From Streptomyces resistomycificus (lineage in GTDB: Bacteria; Actinomycetota; Actinomycetes; Streptomycetales; Streptomycetaceae), in NCBI RefSeq assembly GCF_001514265.1, contig NZ_KQ948988.1, forward strand, positions 937,395 to 1,001,394: DNA of 64,000 nucleotides. Direction: 5' to 3'. The position numbers were made by a program, and so were the translations under genes. Positions 1-8,308 of the stretch are shown here, in pieces. Below the pieces are notes generated by a model. It had not been told where the DNA came from, did not search any database, and was given only the letters and a program-made list of their open reading frames with translations. Each line of letters begins with the position of its first letter. Within the stretch, counting starts at the first letter, position 1.

Positions 1-512
1 TTGCGGGACGCGAGGATCGCCTCCTGCGACAGCGGTACGTCGAGCAGCTGGACGCCTAGCCGCAGCAGACCGAGATCGACGTGGTACGAACCGCCGTCGG
101 CCCTCACCACCCCCATCGCGGCGAGCCGCGCCACGTCGCCGTCGCCCAGCTCCCGCCCTGCCCGCCGCGACAGCTCCGCCCGTGACACCGCCTCCACCGC
201 CTCCGGCGCCCAGGAGGCCACCACGGCCCGGTGGATCGCGAGGTCGTGCGCGCTCAGGTCCGGCGGCAGCTGCTGCAGATAGCGTTCGATGGCGGCCAGG
301 GTCATGCCCTGCTGCTGGAGCTCCTCGATCAGCGCGAGTCGCGCGAGGTGGTCCCGGCCGTAGTGCCCGACGCGCCGCGGACCGATCACCGGCGGGGGCA
401 GCAGACCCTTGGTGCCGTAGAAACGGACCGTGCGCACCGTGACCCCGGCCCGTGCGGCCAGCTCGTCGATGGTGAGGGTCGGCTCCCCGGCGTCGGTGGT
501 GTCGGTCGTCAT
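1..512 (-). CDS. MerR-family transcriptional regulator, 3' part cut by window edge
   Basis: The first residues after the ATG at 512 run into a winged-helix MerR domain (about residues 13-80: TIDELAARAGVTVRTVRFY, then GLLPPP and a VGHYGRDHL wing), followed by a helix with QQGMTLAAIERYL. The remaining ~90 residues do not match a ligand domain I recognise, and the stop lies outside the window. The gene is divergent from the amino-acid permease at 769. A near-perfect palindrome lies directly upstream between plausible -35 and -10 elements, as expected for MerR proteins that twist their own promoter, so autoregulation is likely. Start choice: the ATG sits just after the -10-like GATACT, suggesting a leaderless or very short leader. 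The effector is unknown. High confidence in the family, low in function. Confidence 0.85.
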   Translation of the reverse strand, partial: MTTDTTDAGEPTLTIDELAARAGVTVRTVRFYGTKGLLPPPVIGPRRVGHYGRDHLARLALIEELQQQGMTLAAIERYLQQLPPDLSAHDLAIHRAVVASWAPEAVEAVSRAELSRRAGRELGDGDVARLAAMGVVRADGGSYHVDLGLLRLGVQLLDVPLSQEAILASR

Positions 513-519
513 GTGCAGC

Positions 520-546
520 AGTATCGCTGTCTCACCAATGGTGTGA
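520..546 (-). promoter_or_regulatory. MerR-type operator/promoter of the left-edge regulator
   Basis: A 17-bp palindrome with one mismatched pair occupies 530-546 (core CACCAATGGTG). On the minus strand a -10-like GATACT (520-525) lies between it and the ATG at 512, with a weak -35 TTCACA about 16 bp further upstream overlapping the palindrome. A dyad covering the -35/-10 spacer is the usual arrangement for MerR regulators. Pattern match only. Confidence 0.5.
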
Positions 547-671
547 AACCTCTCGGGCACCCCCGTCGATCAAGCGCCCCCGGACCGTGGGCCGTCTTCT
601 CCCCGACCGTGCGGGATGTCCCCTCGTGTGACGCCCGCCACCGCGTGAGGCGGGTGTTGCGGGGAAGGCGC

Positions 672-700
672 CCCTTCGGCCTGTGCCTTCCACCGAAGGG
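672..700. repeat. Inverted repeat in the permease leader region
   Basis: Perfect 8-bp arms CCCTTCGG (672-679) and CCGAAGGG (693-700) are separated by 13 nt, 68 bp before the permease start. It could be an attenuator hairpin or an operator. The rest of 547-768 shows no gene. Confidence 0.4.
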
Positions 701-768
701 CACGGGTCGCGTCACGTCCGGAGACCCGAGCGGAACCCGCCGGGGCACACCAGAAAGTGGAACCACCC

Positions 769-2232
769 GTGAGCAAGGACGCCGTGGAATCGGCCCAGGC
801 CGGCCCCCGCACCGGGGCGGCCACGACGCCCGTGGACGCGGGCGACGCCGGCTACAGCAAGGACCTCAAGGCCCGCCACGTCAACATGATCGCCATCGGC
901 GGCGCCATCGGCACCGGCCTCTTCCTGGGCGCCGGAGGACGCCTCCACAACGCGGGCCCGGCGCTCGCGCTCGCCTACCTCGTCTGCGGCGTCTTCGCCT
1001 TCTTCGTGGTCCGGGCCCTCGGCGAACTGGTCCTCTACCGCCCGTCGTCCGGTTCCTTCGTGTCGTACGCGCGCGAGTTCCTCGGCGAGAAGGGCGCGTA
1101 CGTTGCCGGCTGGATGTACTTCCTCAACTGGTCGACGACCGGAATCGCCGACATCACCGCGATCGCGCTCTACACGCACTACTGGAGCCTGTTCACCGAC
1201 ATCCCGCAGTGGACGCTCGCCCTGATCGCCCTCGCGGTGGTGCTGGCCGTGAACCTGATCTCGGTGAAGATCTTCGGCGAGATGGAGTTCTGGTTCTCGA
1301 TCGTCAAGGTCGCCACCCTGGTCGGCTTCATGCTGATCGGCATCTTCCTGCTGGCCACCCGGCACGAGGTGGGCGGACAGACCCCCGGCGTCGGCGTGAT
1401 CACCGACAACGGCGGCGTCTTCCCGCACGGCCTGATGCCCGTCGTCCTCGTCATGCAGGGCGTCATCTTCGCGTACGCGGCCCTGGAGCTGGTCGGCGTC
1501 GCCGCGGGCGAGACCGCCGAGCCGGAGAAGGTCGTCCCGCGCGCGGTGAACTCGATCATGTGGCGCGTCGCCCTCTTCTACGTCGGCTCGGTCGTCCTGC
1601 TGGCCCTCCTGCTGCCCGGCTCGGTCTACTCGGCCGACGAGAGCCCCTTCGTCACGGTCCTGTCGAGGATCGGCGTCCCGGCGGCGGGTGACGTGATGAA
1701 CCTGGTGGTGCTGACGGCCGCGATGTCGTCGCTGAACTCCGGCCTGTACTCCACGGGCCGCATCCTGCGCTCCATGGCCATGGCGGGCTCGGCCCCCCGG
1801 TTCACGGCCCGCATGAACCGCAGCCAGGTCCCCTACGGCGGCATCCTGCTCACCTGCGCGGTCTGTGTCCTCGGCGTCGGCCTCAACTACCTCATGCCGA
1901 GCCAGGCCTTCGAGATCGTGCTGAACGTCGCCTCCCTCGGCATCATCAGCACCTGGGTGATCATCATGGTCTGCCACCTGGTCTTCGTCCGCCGCGCCAG
2001 GGCGGGCCTCGTCACCCGGCCGGGCTTCCGCCTCCCCGGCAGCCCGGTCACCGAGCTCACCACCATCGCCTTCCTGCTGGCCTGCCTCGCCATGATGTGG
2101 AACGACACCGAGGTCGGCCGCAAAACCCTGCTGCTCATCCCGGTGATCGCGGTGATGCTGGTGGGCGGCTGGTTCGGGGTCAGGCGCCGGGTGTCGCAGA
2201 CCGCCGACCGGGAACTGTCGCAGCTCAGGTGA
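769..2232 (+). CDS. Amino-acid permease, APC superfamily (AAT type)
   Basis: A 487-residue protein with about 12 hydrophobic segments. The first membrane segment carries the APC signature (HVNMIAIGGAIGTGLFLGAG, about residues 30-50) preceded by a short soluble tail, and the total length fits the amino-acid transporter (AAT) family of proton-coupled uptake systems such as GabP, AroP or ProY. Substrate cannot be read from the sequence. GTG at 769 is preferred over GTG 757 because a GTGGAA stretch lies at Shine-Dalgarno distance from it and the extra MEPP residues look unneeded. It is divergent from a MerR regulator and followed by a separately promoted macrodomain gene, so it is probably monocistronic. 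It may be the regulator's target, but this is only suggested by position. Confidence 0.88.
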   Translation: MSKDAVESAQAGPRTGAATTPVDAGDAGYSKDLKARHVNMIAIGGAIGTGLFLGAGGRLHNAGPALALAYLVCGVFAFFVVRALGELVLYRPSSGSFVSYAREFLGEKGAYVAGWMYFLNWSTTGIADITAIALYTHYWSLFTDIPQWTLALIALAVVLAVNLISVKIFGEMEFWFSIVKVATLVGFMLIGIFLLATRHEVGGQTPGVGVITDNGGVFPHGLMPVVLVMQGVIFAYAALELVGVAAGETAEPEKVVPRAVNSIMWRVALFYVGSVVLLALLLPGSVYSADESPFVTVLSRIGVPAAGDVMNLVVLTAAMSSLNSGLYSTGRILRSMAMAGSAPRFTARMNRSQVPYGGILLTCAVCVLGVGLNYLMPSQAFEIVLNVASLGIISTWVIIMVCHLVFVRRARAGLVTRPGFRLPGSPVTELTTIAFLLACLAMMWNDTEVGRKTLLLIPVIAVMLVGGWFGVRRRVSQTADRELSQLR

Positions 2233-2242
2233 TCGCGGAGGG

Positions 2243-2268
2243 CCACTGTCAGTGGTGGCCTCTACGGT
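2243..2268 (+). promoter_or_regulatory. RecA-NDp / PafBC-type DNA-damage promoter of the macrodomain gene
   Basis: CTGTCAGTG (2246-2254), exactly 8 nt, then TACGGT (2263-2268) matches the LexA-independent actinobacterial damage promoter pattern TTGTCRGTG-N8-TANNNT with one deviation in the first base. Exactly 6 nt separate TACGGT from the ATG at 2275, so the transcript should be leaderless. The upstream half lies inside a perfect 13-bp palindrome CCACTG-T-CAGTGG (2243-2255). Confidence 0.6.
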
Positions 2269-2274
2269 GGCGTC

Positions 2275-2754
2275 ATGTCGGAGATCAACTATGTCCGGGG
2301 TGACGCCACCGTTCCGTCGGTCAGGGGCGTGAAGCTGATCGCTCACGTCTGCAACGACATCGGGGGCTGGGGGAAGGGCTTCGTGCTGGCCCTGTCGCGG
2401 CGCTGGCCGGAGCCCGAGGCGGCGTTCCGCGCCTGGCACCGCGACCGCGCGGCGAACGACTTCGGGCTGGGCGCGTGCCAGTTCGTCCAGGTCGAGCGGT
2501 ACGTGTGGGTGGCCAACATGGTCGGCCAGCGCGGCATTCGCACGGGCAGCAAGGGCGTCCCCGTGCGCTACGAGGCGATCGACGCGGCGCTCGGGCGGCT
2601 GGCCGACAAGGCGTTGGAGCTCGACGCCTCGGTGCACATGCCCCGCATAGGGTGCGGCCTGGCCGGGGGCAAGTGGTCGCGCGTCGAGCCGCTGATCACC
2701 GAGCGGCTGGTGAGCCGGGGGATCGCCGTGACGGTGTACGACCACGGGGACTGA
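2275..2754 (+). CDS. Macrodomain (Appr-1"-p processing type) ADP-ribose hydrolase-like protein
   Basis: A 159-residue stand-alone macrodomain. Signs are the N-terminal VRGDAT strand-loop, the HVCNDIGGWGKGF loop (about residues 24-36) that forms the ADP-ribose pocket in this subgroup, and the C-terminal MPRIGCGLAGGKW loop (about residues 122-134). Proteins of this type remove ADP-ribose from proteins or nucleic acids or hydrolyse ADP-ribose derivatives; the arrangement is closer to TARG1/ALC1-like than to classical MacroD enzymes, but this is an impression, not an alignment. The ATG at 2275 follows a -10 element by 6 nt, so no Shine-Dalgarno is expected. The DNA-damage-type promoter suggests a role in reversing damage-linked ADP-ribosylation. 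No toxin partner is seen next to it. Confidence 0.85.
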   Translation: MSEINYVRGDATVPSVRGVKLIAHVCNDIGGWGKGFVLALSRRWPEPEAAFRAWHRDRAANDFGLGACQFVQVERYVWVANMVGQRGIRTGSKGVPVRYEAIDAALGRLADKALELDASVHMPRIGCGLAGGKWSRVEPLITERLVSRGIAVTVYDHGD

Positions 2755-2772
2755 CCCGGGCCCGGCGGCCCG

Positions 2773-3705
2773 TCAGGCGCCAAGCGCCCGGACCAGGCAC
2801 TCGGTGAGGCGCGCCGCGACGGCGCCGTCCGGATCGAGCCGGGGATTGAAGATCGCGACGTCGAAGCCGACGGCGCCCGGAGCGGCCAGCGCCGTGCGCA
2901 GTACGGTCTCCAGCTCCCGCCAGGTCAGCCCACCGGGCTGCCGGTAGTCGACGGCGGGCATGACCTCGTCGTCGAGGACGTCGACGTCCAGGTGTACCCA
3001 GTAGCCGGCGACGCCGCCCCCGGTGAGCAGGGCGACGGCTCGGCGCGCCGCCTCGCCCGCGCCCAGCGCGCGCACCCTGCCGAGGTCCATCGCGTGCAGC
3101 CCGGCCGGCAGCGGCTGCATCCCGGCCGCCGTGGACTCCTCGGTGTCCCGGAAGCCCAGGGCGACCACGTCCTCGTCCCGCACCAGCGGCCCCCGGCCCT
3201 CCAGGTCGGCCAGCACGCCCGGCCCACGGCCGGTGGCCAGGGCGAGTTCCATGGACGCCACCTCGCCGGCCGGCTCCGCGGAGGGCTGGTAGAAGTCGGT
3301 GTGGCCGTCGAGGAAGAGCACGCCGTGCCGTCCCCGCCGGCGCAGCGCAAGGAGATTGCCGAGCAGGATGCCGCAGTCGCCGCCCAGCACCACCGGGAAC
3401 CGGCCGGCGTCCATCACACCGCCCACCGCGTCCGCCAACGCCGCCGAGTACGCCGCGATACCGGCCGGGTTGAGGATCCCGGTGTCCGGATCACGCCGCG
3501 CGTCGTACCGGGGCGGCTCCACCCGGCCCGCCCGCACCGCCCCGAGCCTCACGGCCAGCCCCGCGCGGAGCAGCGCCTCCGGCAGCTCCTCGACCCCGGT
3601 CGGCCGCAGCCCCAGCACGGACGGGGCCTCGACGACCGCCACGCCCCGCACGTGCGATGTGCCGGTCGGCCCGGCGACGCCGGCCGGCCCACGCATCCGA
3701 CGCAT
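2773..3705 (-). CDS. Arginase/agmatinase-family (ureohydrolase) protein
   Basis: A 310-residue protein with the metal-binding motifs of ureohydrolases: VLGGDCGILLGNL (GGDC in place of the usual GGDH), FLDGHTDF (DxHxD-like) and WVHLDVDVLDD (DxDxxD-like), plus VGFDVAIFNPRLD near the end. These enzymes hydrolyse guanidino compounds (arginine, agmatine, guanidinobutyrate, formiminoglutamate) to release urea or formamide using a two-metal centre. The His-to-Cys change in the first motif means the exact substrate and metal set are uncertain. The gene converges on the macrodomain gene with an 18-bp gap. It is transcribed in the same direction as the M1 peptidase upstream but has its own leaderless promoter. 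Confidence 0.82.
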   Translation of the reverse strand: MRRMRGPAGVAGPTGTSHVRGVAVVEAPSVLGLRPTGVEELPEALLRAGLAVRLGAVRAGRVEPPRYDARRDPDTGILNPAGIAAYSAALADAVGGVMDAGRFPVVLGGDCGILLGNLLALRRRGRHGVLFLDGHTDFYQPSAEPAGEVASMELALATGRGPGVLADLEGRGPLVRDEDVVALGFRDTEESTAAGMQPLPAGLHAMDLGRVRALGAGEAARRAVALLTGGGVAGYWVHLDVDVLDDEVMPAVDYRQPGGLTWRELETVLRTALAAPGAVGFDVAIFNPRLDPDGAVAARLTECLVRALGA

Positions 3706-3717
3706 GGACCCACCGTA
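3706..3717 (-). promoter_or_regulatory. Leaderless -10 element for the ureohydrolase gene
   Basis: On the minus strand TACGGT is followed by exactly 6 nt (GGGTCC) and then the ATG at 3705. This is the canonical spacing for leaderless actinobacterial transcripts and fixes the start codon. Confidence 0.5.
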
Positions 3718-3741
3718 GACCGCCGGACCGGCCTGGGCCCG

Positions 3742-5277
3742 TCAGTGGGTGTCCGCCCCCTCAAGCCCGTGCCCGTGCCCGTGCCCGTGCTCGTGCACGG
3801 TGTTCGTCGCGGCGATCTTCCGCCAGGACTCCGGCCGCTCGGGAGCCCCCGCGCGCCGGGCGGCGGAGGCGTCCAGGGCGGCGGGCCCGGCCGGCTTCAC
3901 CGGCTGGAACAGCCAGGTGTCGAAGAGGGCCGCGAGAGGCTTCCCGGACACCTGCTCGGCGTACGTCCGGAAGTCCGCGACGGTCGCGTTGCCGTGCGCG
4001 TACTTCCGCGGCCAGCCCTTGAGGATCGCGAAGAACGCGTCGTCGCCGATCTCGTTGCGCAGGGCCTGCAGCGTCAGCGCGCCGCGGTCGTACACGGCGA
4101 GGTGGAACTGGTTCTCCGGGCCCGGGTCACCGGGCTTCACCGTCCAGAACGCGTCGTCGGCCGGGTGCGAGGCGTACACGTAGTCGGCGATCTCCTGGGC
4201 CGTCCCCTCGCCCTCGTGCTCGGACCACAGCCACTGGGCGTACCGCGCGAACCCCTCGTTGATCCAGATGTCCTTCCACTCGGCGACGGACACGAGGTCG
4301 CCGTACCACTGGTGGGCCAGCTCGTGCACGACGAGGGAGGTGTTCGTCCCGCCCGCGAACTGCCGGGGGCTGTAGAAGGGCCGGGTCTGGGTCTCCAGCG
4401 CGTAACCGGTGGTGGTGTTCGGCACGTACCCGCCGAGCGCGTTGAAGGGGTACGGACCGAAGTACCCGCTCAGCCAGTCGGCGATCTCCCCGGTCCGCTC
4501 GATGCTGGCCCGCGCCGCTCCGTAGTTGTCGCCGAGGTCCTTGCTGTAGGCGTTGACGACCGGGATGCCGCTCTCGGTCGTGCCGGTCGTGACGTCGAAC
4601 CGGCCGACAGCCAGTGTCGCCAGGTACGTGGCCTGCGGCTTGTTGGACCGCCAGTTGTAGCGCGTCCAGCCCGCCCGTGAACTCGTCGACTGCAGTGTGC
4701 CGTTGGAGATGGCCTGGCTGCCGTCCGGGACGAGCACCGACACGTCGAAGGTCGCCTTGTCGAGCGGGTGGTCGTTGCCGGGGAACCACCACCAGGCGGC
4801 CTCGGGCTCGTTGGCCCCGACCCCGCCGTCCGGAGTCCGGTGCCAGCTGGTGAAGCCGTACGCCTCCTTCGACGACGGGACCCCGCGGTAGCGCACCACG
4901 ACGGTGACGGCGCTGCCCTTGGCGAGTGGTGTCTTCGGGGTGATCTCCAGCTCGTGCTCACCGGAGGCCTCGAACGACGCCTTCACGCCGTTGACCCGGA
5001 CCTCGCTCACCTCGAGCAGGAAGTCCAGATTGAACCGGGACAGATCCTGCGTGGTGCGGGCCAGGAGGGTCGCCGTACCCTCTAACTCGTCCGTGGCCGG
5101 CTGGTACTTCAGCCGCAGGTCGTAGTGGGAGACGTCGTATCCGCCGTTGCCGTAGGCCGGGTAGTAGGCGTCGCCGATACCCGGCGCGCCGGGGGAGTGG
5201 CTCGCGGCCGACGCCGGGATCGCCAGCAGGACGGACGCGGCGGCGAGTGCGCCCGGCGCCAAGATTCTGCGGTGCAC
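3742..5277 (-). CDS. Secreted M1-family zinc aminopeptidase
   Basis: A 511-residue protein. An N-terminal signal peptide (MHRRILAP, hydrophobic core, IPASA) is followed by an M1 N-terminal beta domain and a gluzincin catalytic domain: HELAHQWYGD at about residue 317, with the second glutamate in INEGFARYAQW 18 residues later (HExxH-18-E). The exopeptidase GxMEN motif is not obvious at its usual place (YALETQTRP occupies it, retaining one Glu), as in other short actinobacterial M1 proteins. Start: GTG 5277 has GGAG 5 nt upstream and yields a clean signal peptide; an upstream TTG at 5304 is possible. The last ~17 residues are a His/Gly tail encoded by a hexanucleotide repeat. It lies back to back with another secreted peptidase, suggesting extracellular peptide scavenging. 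Confidence 0.9.
   Translation of the reverse strand: MHRRILAPGALAAASVLLAIPASAASHSPGAPGIGDAYYPAYGNGGYDVSHYDLRLKYQPATDELEGTATLLARTTQDLSRFNLDFLLEVSEVRVNGVKASFEASGEHELEITPKTPLAKGSAVTVVVRYRGVPSSKEAYGFTSWHRTPDGGVGANEPEAAWWWFPGNDHPLDKATFDVSVLVPDGSQAISNGTLQSTSSRAGWTRYNWRSNKPQATYLATLAVGRFDVTTGTTESGIPVVNAYSKDLGDNYGAARASIERTGEIADWLSGYFGPYPFNALGGYVPNTTTGYALETQTRPFYSPRQFAGGTNTSLVVHELAHQWYGDLVSVAEWKDIWINEGFARYAQWLWSEHEGEGTAQEIADYVYASHPADDAFWTVKPGDPGPENQFHLAVYDRGALTLQALRNEIGDDAFFAILKGWPRKYAHGNATVADFRTYAEQVSGKPLAALFDTWLFQPVKPAGPAALDASAARRAGAPERPESWRKIAATNTVHEHGHGHGHGLEGADTH
3765..3794. repeat. Hexanucleotide tandem repeat (GCCCGT) inside the M1 peptidase 3' end
   Basis: Four perfect GCCCGT units (3765-3788) plus a degenerate GCTCGT unit (3789-3794). 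On the coding strand they encode alternating His-Gly, giving the HEHGHGHGHG tail. The unit length is a multiple of three, so slippage would change tail length without a frameshift. Confidence 0.85.
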
Positions 5278-5480
5278 GAAAGCTCCAAGTCGTAGGGGCA
5301 CCAAGTCTGTTCGGACCCTATTCAGTCCCTGTGAGCCCGGGCGTGTCCACGGCCACGACTGTCACACGATCGCCATTCCGCCGTCACGAGCAACCCCACC
5401 CCACGCACCTTTCAAGCCACACTCGCGCTGCCCCGAACGGCAGTCTTTTGCACAGGAGTTGACCGCAGTACCGTCCGCCC
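5278..5480. promoter_or_regulatory. Divergent promoter region between two secreted-peptidase genes
   Basis: About 200 bp between the M1 (minus) and S15 (plus) genes, slightly lower in GC than its surroundings and without a coding signal. It must hold both promoters. TTGACC at 5459-5464 resembles a -35 element, but no convincing -10 follows before the S15 ATG, so I do not assign exact elements. Confidence 0.3.
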
Positions 5481-7442
5481 ATGTCGATACGCACGCGCTT
5501 CACGACCTGGAGACCGCTCGCGACAGCGGCCACAGCCGCCCTGCTGGCCACGTTCCTCACGCCCGCCGCCGCACAGGCGGCCCCGCGCGAGAGCCGCCCC
5601 GTCCACTCGTACGAGAACGCCGTCCGGGAGGCCGTCTGGGTGGACACCGGGCTCGACGGCGACGGAGACGGGAAGACCGACCGCGTCGCCGTCGACATCG
5701 TCCGGCCGCGCGAACCGGCCCAACAGGGCCGCAGAATTCCCGTGATCATGGACGCCAGCCCCTACTACTCCTGCTGTGGGCGCGGCAACGAGAGCCAGAA
5801 GAAGACGTACGACGCGAACGGCGACATCGTCCGGATGCCGCTGTTCTACGACAACTACTTCGTGCCCCGCGGCTACGCCGTCGTCGGCGTCGACCTCGCC
5901 GGCACCAACCGCTCCGACGGCTGCGTCGACGTCGGGGGCCGCTCCGACATCCTCTCCGCGAAGGCCGTCGTCGACTGGCTGAACGGGCGCGCCAAGGCGT
6001 ACACCAGCCGCACCGGCACGGCGACGGCCAAGGCGACCTGGTCCAACGGCAGAACGGGCATGATCGGCAAGAGCTGGGACGGCACCATCGCCAACGGCGT
6101 GGCCGCCACCGGCGTCAAGGGCCTGAAGACCATCGTCCCGATCAGCGCCATCTCCACCTGGTACGACTACTACTTCTCCAAGGGCGCACCGCTCTACGAC
6201 TCCGGCCCCGACTGGCTCTCCGACTACGTCGACAGCCCCGACGCCCGCGCCAGGTGCGCCGCGGTCCAGCAGAAACTCGTCGACGGCGCCCCGCGCACGG
6301 GTGACCGGACGCCGCTGTGGTCCGAGCGTGACTACGTGAAGGCCGCGGGCAAGGTGAAGGCGAGCGTCTTCCTGATCCACGGCATGCAGGACCTCAACGT
6401 CCGTATGCAGCACGTCGGCCCATGGTGGGACGCGCTTGCCAGGAACGGGGTGGAGCGCAAGATCTGGCTCTCCCAGACCGGCCACGTCGACCCCTTCGAC
6501 TTCCGCCGCGCCACCTGGGTGCAGACCCTGCACCGCTGGTTCGACCACGAACTCCTCGGATACGACAACGGCATCGACCGCGAGCCCATGGCCGACATCG
6601 AACGCCGGCCCGACCAGTGGGTCACCTCCTCGACCTGGCCGCCGCGCGGCACCGACACCACCACCCTGCGCCCCGCCGAGGGCAGCCGGGAAGGCGTCGG
6701 CACGCTCGGCCTGCGCAGGGGCACCGGAACCGAGTCGTTCACCGACGACCCGCGGCTGAGCGAGACCGACTGGGCCGCGCGCATCGACACGGCCACCCCC
6801 GACAAGGCGGGCTTCACCACTCGGCCGCTCGCCAGGAACCTGCGCCTGTCCGGCTCCTCGAAGGTCACCGTCACCGCCACCCCGAGCACCTCGACCGCCC
6901 ACCTGTCGGCCGTGCTGGTCGATCTCGGCCCCGACACCATCCGCGACTACGCGGCCACCGGCGAGGGCATCAGCACGCTCGCCGACCGCACCTGCTGGGG
7001 CGAGAGCACCACGGGCGACAGCGCCTGCTTCAAGGAGACGCGGGCGAAGGCCACCGACGTCGACTACACGGTCGTCAGCCGCGGCTGGGCCGACCTCGGC
7101 AACCACGCCTCCACCACGGGCGTTCCGCTCACCCCGGGCAAGGCGTACACCATCACCCTCGACCTCGGGGCCACCGACCACGTCGTCCCGGCCGGGCACC
7201 GCCTCGCGCTCATCGTCGCGGGCACGGACAAGGACCTCATCGACCCGCCGTCCACCACGCCGGCCCTGACCCTCGACCTGTCCCGGACGACCGCACGCGT
7301 CCCGCTGGTCGGCGGCGCGGCGGCCTTCGCGCGCGCCACCGCCGGCACCTCGCCCGCGGCCCCCGAGGCCGCGCCCCTCGACGGCGTCCGGGCGCCGCGC
7401 ACCGCCCACCGCGTCCCGGAAGGAGGCGAGGAAAGCCGGTGA
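5481..7442 (+). CDS. Secreted Xaa-Pro dipeptidyl-peptidase, S15 family
   Basis: A 653-residue protein with a signal peptide (MSIRTRFTTWRP, hydrophobic stretch, PAAAQAAP) and the CocE/S15 alpha/beta-hydrolase fold. The nucleophile is Ser198 in GKSWDG; the acid and His are plausibly the Asp in FLIHGMQDLNV and the His in SQTGHVDPFD. The C-terminal ~200 residues form the jelly-roll domain typical of X-Pro dipeptidyl-peptidases (ending near GHRLALIVAGTD). Substrates would be N-terminal Xaa-Pro dipeptides from extracellular protein digestion. The length is normal for the Streptomyces secreted form. The ATG is chosen because it starts the signal peptide; its Shine-Dalgarno is poor. Confidence 0.9.
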   Translation: MSIRTRFTTWRPLATAATAALLATFLTPAAAQAAPRESRPVHSYENAVREAVWVDTGLDGDGDGKTDRVAVDIVRPREPAQQGRRIPVIMDASPYYSCCGRGNESQKKTYDANGDIVRMPLFYDNYFVPRGYAVVGVDLAGTNRSDGCVDVGGRSDILSAKAVVDWLNGRAKAYTSRTGTATAKATWSNGRTGMIGKSWDGTIANGVAATGVKGLKTIVPISAISTWYDYYFSKGAPLYDSGPDWLSDYVDSPDARARCAAVQQKLVDGAPRTGDRTPLWSERDYVKAAGKVKASVFLIHGMQDLNVRMQHVGPWWDALARNGVERKIWLSQTGHVDPFDFRRATWVQTLHRWFDHELLGYDNGIDREPMADIERRPDQWVTSSTWPPRGTDTTTLRPAEGSREGVGTLGLRRGTGTESFTDDPRLSETDWAARIDTATPDKAGFTTRPLARNLRLSGSSKVTVTATPSTSTAHLSAVLVDLGPDTIRDYAATGEGISTLADRTCWGESTTGDSACFKETRAKATDVDYTVVSRGWADLGNHASTTGVPLTPGKAYTITLDLGATDHVVPAGHRLALIVAGTDKDLIDPPSTTPALTLDLSRTTARVPLVGGAAAFARATAGTSPAAPEAAPLDGVRAPRTAHRVPEGGEESR

Positions 7443-7836
7443 TCCGCACCCTGCCCTCGTGACGGCGGCCCTGACCGCGCCCCCGCCGACGCCGCCCCCG
7501 ACCCAAGTGGTTGTCCGACGGGTTCCCTGAGCGATCTCAGGATGGCGTAACTGCATCTCGGCAGGTGGATGCTGTGTACCCGTCAGTCACTCGTCGGTGT
7601 GGGAACTTCGGGATAACTGGCAGATTCTGGGAGCGATCACCGTAATCTGCCGCTACGCGGGCGAGATCCTCCGGCGGTTCGGTGCGTCGGTCGAATCGCC
7701 GGTCGACCCGTTCAACCGACCGCACCACCGGGGCGAGTTCGGCCTGCGCGTTCCGCCGTCGAAGCGGGCGACGGCGGAGTTCTTCGCCGCCTGGCGCACT
7801 GAGCTGCCGAACGCCCGCAAGTATCCGGTGGCCGTA
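7443..7836. other. Intergenic stretch without recognisable gene
   Basis: 394 bp between the S15 peptidase and the MerR gene. The part at 7510-7640 is clearly lower in GC than the flanks and has no GC3-type coding signal. Frames that stay open through it have no recognisable motif and mostly reflect the neighbouring MerR gene read in the wrong frame. It may be decayed DNA. Confidence 0.4.
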
Positions 7837-8193
7837 TCAGTCCTGCGCCACGTTCGCCGCGGTCACGTTCTCGATCACGCGGCCGAGTTTGGTCTTGGCC
7901 CGGGTCAGGTCCTGGATGCGTGCGGCGATGCGGTCGCGTTCGATGATGAGCTGGTCGAGCATGGCGGGGGTCGCGACACCCGTGCTCACGCACGGCAGGA
8001 GTTCGACGACGGTACGGCTGGAGAGGCCGGCCGCGAAGAGGTCCTGGATGAGCTGGACCCGCTCCATAGCTTCGTCGGGATAGTCTCGCTGGCCACCGGG
8101 CGTCCGCGTCGATTCCAGGAGCCGCTGTTCCTCGTAGTAGCGCAGGGCCCGCACGCTGACCCCTGACCGCCTGGCGAGCTGTCCGATGCGCAT
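7837..8193 (-). CDS. MerR-family regulator of the adjacent oxidoreductase
   Basis: A 118-residue regulator with MRIGQLARRSGVSVRALRYYEEQ at the start, the GGQRDYPDEA wing, and a long C-terminal coiled-coil helix (LDQLIIERDRIAARIQDL) that should form the antiparallel dimer. It is short, with no large ligand domain. One Cys (LPCVSTG) precedes the dimer helix, but the SoxR iron-sulfur cluster motif is absent. The ATG 8193 is used: GGGAG lies 11 nt upstream; a GTG 12 nt earlier is possible. An 18-bp palindrome sits just upstream, and a near copy lies in the promoter of the quinone-oxidoreductase gene at 8618, so both genes are probably under its control. A frameshifted second merR lies between them. 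Confidence 0.88.
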   Translation of the reverse strand: MRIGQLARRSGVSVRALRYYEEQRLLESTRTPGGQRDYPDEAMERVQLIQDLFAAGLSSRTVVELLPCVSTGVATPAMLDQLIIERDRIAARIQDLTRAKTKLGRVIENVTAANVAQD

Positions 8194-8221
8194 GACGCAG
8201 GTCACTCCCTTCCCGCTCGTA

Positions 8222-8239
8222 CCTGACGTTGACGTCAGG
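8222..8239. promoter_or_regulatory. MerR operator, copy 1 (upstream of the intact merR)
   Basis: A perfect 18-bp palindrome CCTGACGT-TG-ACGTCAGG, placed 29 bp upstream of the merR start. It matches copy 2 at 8537-8554 in all but one arm base and the 2-nt centre. Confidence 0.7.
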
Positions 8240-8308
8240 GTTGGCTGACAATACCGGCTCCGGGGGCAGCCCCGGGGCCGGTCGAACCGTTGCCGGCACC
8301 GAGATCGA

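Noticed and set aside
1..1691. Long plus-strand open frame covering the MerR region and permease start
   Set aside because: It is a wrong-frame shadow: GC3 bias and motifs belong to the minus-strand MerR gene and the plus-strand permease in other frames.
5341..5372. Minus-strand GGAAT as a possible SigR site for the M1 peptidase
   Set aside because: The second half is GTG rather than GTT at 18 nt, and no other support exists.
7597..8166. Plus-strand ORF opposite the MerR gene
   Set aside because: Its second half is exactly antisense to the MerR gene and shows no motif; the first half lies in low-GC DNA without coding bias.
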